Below, one piece after another: positions 1-5,022 of a stretch of 5,022 nucleotides of DNA. Positions within the stretch are counted from its first letter, which is position 1; each line of letters opens with the position of its first letter. Below the pieces are notes generated by a model. The model did not search any database, was not told where the DNA came from, and saw only the letters and a list, made by a program, of their open reading frames with translations. Origin of the DNA: an uncultured Collinsella sp. Its GTDB lineage: Bacteria; Actinomycetota; Coriobacteriia; Coriobacteriales; Coriobacteriaceae. The DNA lies in contig CAUBMI010000103.1 of assembly GCA_958436995.1 (NCBI GenBank), positions 1 through 5,022 on the forward strand. Direction: 5' to 3'. The translations under genes and the position numbers were made by a program.

Positions 1-20
1 CCCCTATGGGGAGCTCCGGG

Positions 21-38
21 GCACCCTTCCTAGGGTGC
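21..38. other. Short hairpin outside the large repeat
   Basis: GCACCCT (21-27) pairs perfectly with AGGGTGC (32-38) around a four-base loop. No T-run follows on either strand, so it is not supported as an intrinsic terminator. The rest of 1-40 is GC-rich with no gene that I can support. Confidence 0.4.
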
Positions 39-66
39 TGTGGCCAAAAAACGGCAAATATGAGTA

Positions 67-87
67 CTGTCACCAATTTAGTAACAG
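67..87. promoter_or_regulatory. Operator-like dyad, left copy
   Basis: CTGTCAC-N7-GTAACAG is a near-perfect dyad (6 of 7 pairs) within the left arm of the large repeat. The 7-7-7 layout is the size of a dimeric repressor site. No regulator gene is visible, so function is a guess. Confidence 0.35.
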
Positions 88-210
88 GCATTTTTGGCCT
101 CTCGGACAGATTTTGCGCTCAGTGTCGCCAACCTGATACTTATTTATTCCACATTTGTTTATTATCTTCTTACTTTATGCCGCCTCCGAGTCCTAAATTC
201 CTTGATTTTG

Positions 211-231
211 CTGTTACTGATTTAGTGACAG
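211..231. promoter_or_regulatory. Operator-like dyad, right copy
   Basis: CTGTTAC-N7-GTGACAG is the inverted counterpart of the dyad at 67-87, again with one unpaired position. The two centres are 144 bases apart. Confidence 0.35.
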
Positions 232-291
232 TACTCATATTTGCCATATTTTGGCCAGGGCATATGATTAACCCTCTAATTTCGACGTGAA

Positions 292-1401
292 TTAGACCGG
301 CTTAAGCCCAAAACACGCCCGCAGCGTATTAAGCAACGCCTCTTGCTTCTTCCTGCGGGCATCGACACGATTCCGGTACCGCTTTCGCATACGCTGGTGA
401 ATGCGCCATGCGAGCGCTTCCATCGCTTCCATGTCACAGAGCATTTCGTTGTTGACCGTCGCGACCTCGATTCCCATAGCAATCAAGCCCGTGTTGCGCT
501 TTTCATCATGGATACGTCCCCTCCGAGAGGAATGGCCCAGCTCACCGTTGTATTCCAGATCAAACCGGGCTGCCTCTTGATACGCATCGCAAACTGCATG
601 GGGCATCCCCGAGATTGCCTGCGCACGGTCATCGAACTCGATCTTGTAGTCGGTCTTAAAAGGTCCGCATGCAAACCCGCCATAGGAAAACGGAAGCGAA
701 AACAGGGCGAGCATGATGCACTCCATGGGCGAGAGCAGGTTTTCCGAAAGATAGGGACACAGACGCAGCAGCTGTTTGGCCACATTCCCCTTGCATGCCG
801 CAAGGTAATCTGCCAGACGATCGGGCATCAGCACCGGCTCGACTTCAAAGTAGCCCACGTCTGCTGGCTGGTCCTTGTCCTTTGCAAGTTTATTCGTAAC
901 AGGCGAGGTGTAGGGAGGCAGATACTTCCCGCGGTCGCTCAGTGAAATCTTAGAGCACAGCTCCTGGGCCAGGGCAAACGCCTGGATGCAGCCGACCTCG
1001 CGCGCAACGGCAACACAAAGGGCCTCGGGAGATAGGCTGTACACCCCCGGTTCCACCTCTAGAATCGAGCCGTCGGACAACTCGGAGCATACGGACCAAC
1101 TCACGCCAAGAATGCGGCGGCGCTGCGCTGCAGACCCTACCAGCAAACACAAATCCTCTTGCACCTCGCCGCTTGCGGCCCCAATCCGCACCAAGTCGGG
1201 AAGATAGATGTCCTCGGTCGAGGGCGACGACGTGCGCAGCACACGGCGCTCCTCATCGGGATTAAGGTCCTTCCAGCCGATGTAGCCCATCTGCCGGCGC
1301 TCGGCGCGCATCATGCGCAGCGCTGAAGCGCCTGTTAGGATTACGGAAGCCGCTAGCTGTTCGCCTGTCGGCTCGTTGCGCCGCTCAATCTTCACTGCCA
1401 C
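292..1401 (-). CDS. Uncharacterised protein with C-terminal PD-(D/E)XK (DUF559/Vsr-like) nuclease-type domain
   Basis: This 369-residue protein has no name I can assign. Residues ~225-315 resemble the endonuclease-like domain of DUF559/Vsr-type proteins. It opens with SPME (E227) and a GG-F-A-C-G stretch (241-246). Then come D272, DLEYNG (281-286), H290, and D299-x-x-R302 followed by L306 and G310. E227, D272 and E283 are the likely acidic residues; activity is inference. Residues ~115-155, with YSLSPEAL and a short helical stretch, loosely recall proteins related to AbiEi antitoxins, but I see no convincing N-terminal DNA-binding domain. The C-terminus (338-352) is very basic. No signal peptide or membrane segment is seen. 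The frame stays open to 1767, but everything upstream of 1401 is antisense-free shadow of comF, and the ribosome-binding site favours the GTG at 1401. Base composition looks less GC-rich than its neighbours, which may mean an accessory origin. No partner toxin or methylase is visible. Confidence 0.8.
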   Translation of the reverse strand: MAVKIERRNEPTGEQLAASVILTGASALRMMRAERRQMGYIGWKDLNPDEERRVLRTSSPSTEDIYLPDLVRIGAASGEVQEDLCLLVGSAAQRRRILGVSWSVCSELSDGSILEVEPGVYSLSPEALCVAVAREVGCIQAFALAQELCSKISLSDRGKYLPPYTSPVTNKLAKDKDQPADVGYFEVEPVLMPDRLADYLAACKGNVAKQLLRLCPYLSENLLSPMECIMLALFSLPFSYGGFACGPFKTDYKIEFDDRAQAISGMPHAVCDAYQEAARFDLEYNGELGHSSRRGRIHDEKRNTGLIAMGIEVATVNNEMLCDMEAMEALAWRIHQRMRKRYRNRVDARRKKQEALLNTLRACFGLKPV

Positions 1402-1408
1402 AAAACCA

Positions 1409-1413
1409 CCCCT
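1409..1413 (-). promoter_or_regulatory. Ribosome-binding site overlapping the comF stop codon
   Basis: AGGGG at 1413-1409 shares its first two bases with the comF TAG stop and lies seven bases before the GTG at 1401. A second in-frame GTG at 1395 is 13 bases away and fits less well. The arrangement points to translational coupling. Confidence 0.65.
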
Positions 1414-2218
1414 ACCAAACACGTGCGATAGCAAGGCCATCGACTGCCGCAGCGCCGGCACGCTTGAGCTCCGCCGAGGCTGCTGCCATGGTCGCGCCCG
1501 TGGTGATAACGTCATCGATAAGCAGTAGGCGGCGGCCGTGCACGTCCTCAACCGTCTCGTACATGCCTTGGGCACGCTCGCGACGCTCCTCACGACCGAG
1601 TTCGCGCTGGTCGCCATGCCCGTACTTGACGAGGGCATCGAGCAGAGGAACACCCGACAGCTCGCAAAATGGGCGCGCAATGGCCTCCATATGATCAAAA
1701 CCGCGCCGCCGAAACGCTGCCGCCGTCGCAGGCACAAACACCACCGCATCCGCACCGGACAGCACACCTCCTAAGCGATCGGGCGCTACGACCTGGGCAT
1801 GCAGGGCGGTGTCGTAGAGCAGCTCCGCCAGATACGGCGCCAGGCGTCGCTCGCCCGCGTCCTTGTACGCTTTAATGATGCGCGGCAGCGGATGCGCATA
1901 GACGGAGCACGCCAGGCAGCGGTCGAGCGCCTCCGCCATTGCCGAGGACGTGCCCTCGACCGAACACTCAGTGCACAGCAAATCCCCAAACGGGGCGCCG
2001 CATCGGGTACAGCTATGACGTGGGTCGATGAGCGTGAGCGCAGCCAGGCAGTCTTGGCAAATAAGCGTACCGGCGCGCTCGCAGCCGGCACATCGTGTTG
2101 GCGACAACGCCTCAAGCGCCTCGTGCGCCGCCTGCTCGGCAAACGATAGCGATTCGTCCGCAAACGGTAGGATGCCGGCACCTTGCAGACGGCTCAATAT
2201 GTTCAGATGGCTCTTCAA
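1412..2218 (-). CDS. comF: ComF-family phosphoribosyltransferase-like protein (DNA uptake)
   Basis: ComF/ComFC proteins are cytoplasmic and are needed for natural transformation in competent bacteria, where they act with the uptake machinery on incoming single-stranded DNA. Whether this organism is competent cannot be seen here. Cysteine pairs at 43/46, 54/57, 70/73 and 82/85 form the N-terminal zinc-ribbon region. The type I phosphoribosyltransferase-like domain follows, with RRGFDH (171-176) and the PRPP-loop motif LLLIDDVITTGAT (231-243), including D235, D236 and the TTG loop. At 268 residues it is slightly longer than usual because about 38 residues precede the first CxxC. The start is TTG, chosen for the strong ribosome-binding site and lack of ATG/GTG alternatives; a later TTG (for example at 2197) has no such site. 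The stop is followed directly by the next gene, ten bases away. No comFA-type helicase is visible in the window. Confidence 0.92.
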   Translation of the reverse strand: MKSHLNILSRLQGAGILPFADESLSFAEQAAHEALEALSPTRCAGCERAGTLICQDCLAALTLIDPRHSCTRCGAPFGDLLCTECSVEGTSSAMAEALDRCLACSVYAHPLPRIIKAYKDAGERRLAPYLAELLYDTALHAQVVAPDRLGGVLSGADAVVFVPATAAAFRRRGFDHMEAIARPFCELSGVPLLDALVKYGHGDQRELGREERRERAQGMYETVEDVHGRRLLLIDDVITTGATMAAASAELKRAGAAAVDGLAIARVW

Positions 2219-2221
2219 GAC

Positions 2222-2257
2222 ACAACCCTCCCTACGTTCGGTCGCAGGGAGGGTTGT
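2222..2257 (-). promoter_or_regulatory. Strong hairpin occluding the comF ribosome-binding site (possible attenuator or terminator)
   Basis: ACAACCCTCCCT (2222-2233) and AGGGAGGGTTGT (2246-2257) form a perfect 12-bp stem. Two more C-G pairs are possible inside the 12-base loop. Read on the minus strand, the 3' arm contains GGGAGGG, the ribosome-binding site of comF, so the folded RNA would hide it. The bases after the stem (GTCTTGAAG) are only mildly T-rich, so intrinsic termination of the holB-ricT message is possible but not clear. The position just before a start codon suggests control of comF translation or read-through; this is inference. Confidence 0.6.
2226..2232 (-). promoter_or_regulatory. 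Ribosome-binding site deciding the comF TTG start
   Basis: GGGAGGG lies seven bases upstream of the TTG at 2218. No ATG or GTG exists between that TTG and the first zinc-finger cysteine, so this site decides the start. It is also one arm of the hairpin at 2222-2257. Confidence 0.7.
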
Positions 2258-2275
2258 TGATTCAGCGCTATGATA

Positions 2276-2292
2276 CCCCGATGCGCTCGGGG
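2276..2292 (-). other. Short GC-rich hairpin after ricT
   Basis: CCCCGA (2276-2281) pairs perfectly with TCGGGG (2287-2292) around a five-base loop, about 30 bases past the ricT stop. In the transcribed direction it is followed by TATCATAG, not a T-run, so it is not a textbook intrinsic terminator. It could block 3' exonucleases or be part of a weak terminator. TATCAT (2275-2270) resembles a -10 box, but I find no convincing -35 at normal spacing. Confidence 0.4.
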
Positions 2293-2320
2293 CAAGGCGA
2301 GCAAAATCCGCTCGCGGGCG

Positions 2321-4021
2321 TTATTCGCCGGCGGGCGGTTGTGGTGCAGACGAAGACGGGGTCGAGCCCTCGCCACCATCCTGGCGCGGCTTGCGGGAAC
2401 GGCGACGGCGACGGCGCTTTTGGCCCTGGTCGGCCGAGCCCTCGCCACCGCGATCCTCGCGCGGCTCGCGCTCGTCGCGAGCGGCGCCACGCGAAGCCTT
2501 AGCAGCCGCTCCCCCGCCATCTCCGGGACGACGGCGCGTGACCTTGACCTCGCCATCCGAGACCTGATCGGCCACGGAGGGCACTGAAGGCTTCTGCTGC
2601 GCGCCCGAGGAATGGCGACGGCGCGGACGCGGCGCGCGCTCATCCTCGCCACGTGACTTGCCGCCCTTGTCGGCAGACGCATCGGAGGCCGAGGCGCCCT
2701 TGGAAGCGGCACCAGCCTCGCGAGCAGCTGCGGCGCGGAAGGCGTCCTCGCGCTCCTCGCTCGACAGATGACGGCGGCGGCGACGTGTGGGGTTCATGCC
2801 ACCGCCGCGATTCTGCTGCTGGGGTTGCTGAACCTCGCGCTCGCGAGAGGCGTTCTTGCCCGCGGCTGCAGCCTCGGCAGCATCGCCCGAGCCTGCGCGC
2901 TTGCGACGACGACGGCCACCGGCGGCCTCCTCGGCCTCAGGCGTTGCGGCATTGCCACGGCCCTTTCCGCGGCCACGACCCTCGCCCTGCCCCTGACCGG
3001 CGCGAGCATCGGATTCAGCATCGCGACGACGGCGCTTGGGCATCGAAGTGCCGGCCAGACGGTCGGCACTCGACAGGCCATCGCCCACGTCGACGCCGTT
3101 CTCGCGATCGAGTTCCATGAGCGCCAGGCGCATCTCGGGCGACTCGATGTGCTCGAGCACATCGCGCGTCACGCAGTCGGGGCGGCAATTGCAGCCCTGC
3201 TCGGCAGCCTTCTTTTTGCAGCCCTCCGAGCACGTCATATCGGCCAGGTTGACCTTAAAGACCTTGCCGTTCTCCAGGCGCAGCACCAGCTGCTCGCGCG
3301 GCGTGTCATATTCCTGAATACGCGCCTTGCCGAGCGGCGTATCGATAAGCGTCTTCTTTTTGGGCGCACGGCTCTTAAAGTCCTTGTACGCCTCGAACTC
3401 ATAGCGCAGGCAGCACATCAGGCGACCGCACACGCCGCTGATCTTGGACGAGTTGAGCGGCAGGTCCTGCTCTTTTGCCATGCGAATCGAGACGGGCTCA
3501 AACTGTCCGCCAAAGCGCGTGCAGCAGAGCTCCTGTCCGCATTGGGCATAGCCGCCCACCAGACGGGTCTCGTCACGCACGCCGATCTGGCGCATGTCGA
3601 CGCGAATGTGCAGCGTCGAGGACAGGTCCTTGACGAGCTGACGGAAATCGACGCGTTCCTCGGCAGCAAAGTAGAACACGGCCTTCTCGCCGCCAAACAG
3701 GTACTCGACGCCGACCGGCTTCATCTCGAGGTCGAGTTCTTTGACCAGACGGCGGAAATCGACCATGGCCTCGTCGCCCTGGATGGCAAGATCGTCGGCA
3801 AGCTGCAGGTCAATGTCGCTCGCCACGCGCAGCACGGGCTTGAGCGGCTGACCGATCTCGTCTTGCGGCACCTCGAAGGGATCGGCCGTAACCAAGCCGA
3901 TCTCGGTTCCGCGCTCGGTGGAGCAAATGGCATAATCGGCCTCGAGGATATCCAGGTCCTGCGGGTCAAACCACAGGTCGCGCGAGGCGTAGGTAAACTT
4001 AACGGGTACGACTAACGGCAT
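2321..4021 (-). CDS. ricT: RicT/YaaT-type PSP1 domain protein with long basic C-terminal tail
   Basis: Residues 1-260 match the RicT (YaaT) family: the PSP1 region with VDFRQLVKDL (124-133), RQIGVRDE (144-151), then GGYAQCGQELCC and SGVCGRLMCCLRYE. Cysteines 161, 166, 167, 198, 203 and 204 fit the conserved family set. In Bacillus subtilis RicT acts with RicA and RicF in a [4Fe-4S]-containing complex that affects RNase Y-dependent mRNA maturation and the sporulation/competence phosphorelay. The role in this organism is inferred only. The protein has 566 residues against about 275 in Bacillus. After the core come extra cysteines (264, 268, 277, 279, 283) and a ~240-residue low-complexity tail with Arg-rich patches near 329-333, 370-375, 413-417, 466-469, 496-498 and 535-546. 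The ATG overlaps the holB end by 10 bases and has AGGAAGG seven bases upstream, so translation is probably coupled. The holB-ricT order is also found in Bacillus. Confidence 0.92.
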   Translation of the reverse strand: MPLVVPVKFTYASRDLWFDPQDLDILEADYAICSTERGTEIGLVTADPFEVPQDEIGQPLKPVLRVASDIDLQLADDLAIQGDEAMVDFRRLVKELDLEMKPVGVEYLFGGEKAVFYFAAEERVDFRQLVKDLSSTLHIRVDMRQIGVRDETRLVGGYAQCGQELCCTRFGGQFEPVSIRMAKEQDLPLNSSKISGVCGRLMCCLRYEFEAYKDFKSRAPKKKTLIDTPLGKARIQEYDTPREQLVLRLENGKVFKVNLADMTCSEGCKKKAAEQGCNCRPDCVTRDVLEHIESPEMRLALMELDRENGVDVGDGLSSADRLAGTSMPKRRRRDAESDARAGQGQGEGRGRGKGRGNAATPEAEEAAGGRRRRKRAGSGDAAEAAAAGKNASREREVQQPQQQNRGGGMNPTRRRRRHLSSEEREDAFRAAAAREAGAASKGASASDASADKGGKSRGEDERAPRPRRRHSSGAQQKPSVPSVADQVSDGEVKVTRRRPGDGGGAAAKASRGAARDEREPREDRGGEGSADQGQKRRRRRRSRKPRQDGGEGSTPSSSAPQPPAGE

Positions 4022-5022
4022 TTCAGTGCCTTCCTGATATCGAACAGCATGACCTCGATGGCCAGCTGGGGAGTAACGTTTCTGGCGATGTTGCGCTCGG
4101 CGGTCGCGACCGCCTCGAGCGCCTGGGTGGCACCCGCAACATTGGTCGCGGCGGCAAGCCGACCGATCGTGTCGCGCATGTCCTCGTTCACAACGTCTGC
4201 CGCCTCGTCCTGAAGTGTCAGCAGCACGTCGCGCATGAGCGTCCGCGCGCTCGCCAGCGCTTCCATGATACCCGAACGCTCGCGCGCGTTGAGTTCGCGC
4301 TTGTTGCGGTCCTCAAGCTGCTTCAATGCTCCACGCGACAGGTAGTCGGCGTTTTGCTCGAGTACCTTTTCCTGCGTGGACTTGACCTCGGCGAGCGGCG
4401 CCTTAACGGCGACGATGAGCGACTTGGCGCGGCTGAGCACGTCGGCCTCGTCGGCGGCAATGAGTGAGTCGATGGCACGAACCATCTGACGGCGGGCGTC
4501 CTGACGCTCGGCGCTCTTGAGGAACTCGATGCCACGCGTGGGGCTTCCCGCCACGGCGACGGCCATGCGACAACGCGCGATATCCTGACCGGTGGCGCGG
4601 CTCACGGCCTGCGCGGCGACGGCGGGCGACACCAGCCGAAACGGCACGCACTGGCAGCGGCTCACGATGGTGGGCAACATCACGTCTGCCGAGGTGCCCA
4701 GCAAGATAAACATAACGCCCTCGGGCGGCTCCTCGAGTGTTTTGAGCAGTGCGTTGGCGGTGTTGGCACGCAGTTGCTCGGCACGGTCGATGATGTAGAC
4801 CTTGGCCTTGGCGCGAATGGGCGCCAGAGGCACGTCATCGAGCAGCTCGCGGGTCTGGGCAATGAGGTAACCCGTGGCGCTCTCGGGCGTGTAATAGTGC
4901 ACGTCGGGGTGCGTATGGCGGGCGACGCGCACGCAGCTATCGCATGAGCCGCAGCCATCCTGCTCGCACAGGAAGGCTTGGGCGAGCGCCCACGCGGCGT
5001 CGAGCTTGCCCGCGCCGGGCGC
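4012..5022 (-). CDS. holB: DNA polymerase III delta-prime subunit (clamp loader), 5'-truncated by window edge
   Basis: Delta-prime is a subunit of the cytoplasmic clamp-loader complex, which places the beta sliding clamp on primed DNA during replication. The visible 336 residues start inside the P-loop (GAGK at visible residues 3-6). Next comes a zinc-binding cysteine set (C19, C24, C27, C30) followed by HTHPD. A Walker-B-like stretch KVYIIDRAE (74-82), the LLKTLEEPP motif (92-100) and the clamp-loader SRC motif (121-123) follow. The rest fits the helical collar domain. Usual family length is about 330, so probably only a few dozen N-terminal residues are missing. A GTG at 4932 could pass as a start, but it would discard the P-loop and zinc cysteines, and the frame is open to base 5022, so the true start lies outside. 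The P-loop Lys is followed by Leu rather than Ser/Thr, in keeping with a subunit that is not a major ATPase. The stop (TAG, 4014-4012) lies inside the next gene. Confidence 0.95.
   Translation of the reverse strand, partial: APGAGKLDAAWALAQAFLCEQDGCGSCDSCVRVARHTHPDVHYYTPESATGYLIAQTRELLDDVPLAPIRAKAKVYIIDRAEQLRANTANALLKTLEEPPEGVMFILLGTSADVMLPTIVSRCQCVPFRLVSPAVAAQAVSRATGQDIARCRMAVAVAGSPTRGIEFLKSAERQDARRQMVRAIDSLIAADEADVLSRAKSLIVAVKAPLAEVKSTQEKVLEQNADYLSRGALKQLEDRNKRELNARERSGIMEALASARTLMRDVLLTLQDEAADVVNEDMRDTIGRLAAATNVAGATQALEAVATAERNIARNVTPQLAIEVMLFDIRKALKCR
4029..4035 (-). promoter_or_regulatory. Ribosome-binding site of ricT inside holB
   Basis: AGGAAGG on the minus strand lies seven bases before the ATG at 4021. 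It is within the last codons of holB and supports both this start and coupling to holB translation. Confidence 0.8.

Larger units (their letters stand above)
41..257. repeat. Large imperfect inverted repeat, 47-base arms, 123-base AT-rich spacer
   Basis: The arm at 41-87 matches the reverse complement of 211-257 at 42 of 47 positions, with an unbroken 21-base identical core (53-73 against 225-245). Outer ends are TGGCCAA and TTGGCCA. The spacer (88-210) is AT-rich and has no convincing gene. I see no target-site duplication and no transposase. It may be a small non-autonomous mobile element, a dispersed palindromic repeat or an RNA with a long stem. It lies just after the stop of the nuclease-like gene, so on the minus strand it could also act as a 3' end structure, though no clean T-run follows a compact stem. 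Confidence 0.8.

Noticed and set aside
21..38. Intrinsic terminator
   Set aside because: The stem is good, but no T-run follows on either strand.
6..290. 94-residue plus-strand open frame across the inverted repeat
   Set aside because: It runs through both arms and the spacer of the repeat, shows no domain, and its start is at the window edge with no visible ribosome-binding site.
1402..1767. N-terminal extension of the nuclease-like protein back to 1767
   Set aside because: This part overlaps comF in another frame, has an unnatural Arg/Ser-rich composition and lacks a suitable ribosome-binding site; the GTG at 1401 has one.
2254..2320. Promoter for comF with TATCAT as -10 box
   Set aside because: No acceptable -35 element at 16-18 bases, and the presumed spacer is itself the hairpin at 2276-2292.
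2768..4015. 415-residue plus-strand open frame opposite ricT
   Set aside because: It is antisense to a well-recognised RicT gene; its composition (Ala, Leu, Arg, His) is that of a GC-rich shadow frame and no domain is recognisable.
4012..4932. holB starting at the GTG at 4932
   Set aside because: The same frame continues to the window edge and encodes the P-loop and zinc-binding cysteines, so the gene is truncated by the window, not started at 4932.
1..5022. CRISPR array, tRNA, rRNA, insertion sequence or toxin-antitoxin pair
   Set aside because: No regularly spaced direct repeats, no tRNA-like cloverleaf or rRNA sequence, no transposase, and no partner gene next to the nuclease-like protein.

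Overview
The window most likely comes from the chromosome of a Coriobacteriia member, probably Collinsella or a close relative. This rests on the GC-rich coding sequence, the holB-ricT gene pair, the style of the proteins and the AT-rich intergenic repeat. It is a judgement from the sequence alone and no database was searched. All four genes lie on the minus strand, so transcription runs from right to left.

Layout, in transcription order. (1) 5022-4012: holB, the delta-prime subunit of the DNA polymerase III clamp loader. Its N-terminus lies beyond the right edge, and the frame stays open to the last base. (2) 4021-2321: a RicT/YaaT-type PSP1 protein overlapping holB by 10 bases. The N-terminal ~285 residues are a well-conserved RicT core with its cysteines. 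They are followed by an additional cysteine cluster and a ~240-residue Arg/Gly/Ala-rich, probably disordered tail. (3) 2320-2219: a 102-base gap with two GC-rich hairpins, one of which buries the ribosome-binding site of the next gene. (4) 2218-1412: a ComF-type phosphoribosyltransferase with an N-terminal zinc-finger region and a TTG start. (5) 1401-292: an unnamed protein whose C-terminal third looks like a PD-(D/E)XK (DUF559/Vsr-like) nuclease domain. Its ribosome-binding site overlaps the comF stop codon, so the two are probably co-translated. (6) 291-1: an AT-rich non-coding stretch dominated by a 47-base imperfect inverted repeat (42/47 matching) with a 123-base spacer. Each arm holds an operator-like dyad.

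holB followed by ricT is the order known from Bacillus subtilis and points to a conserved housekeeping unit. comF with the nuclease-like gene forms a second translationally coupled pair that may be transcribed with or separately from the first. The nuclease-like gene looks less GC-rich than its neighbours and may be accessory.

I see no clear new multi-gene system. The points most worth following up are the large inverted repeat, the RicT tail and extra cysteine cluster, the hairpin over the comF start, and the nuclease-like partner of comF.
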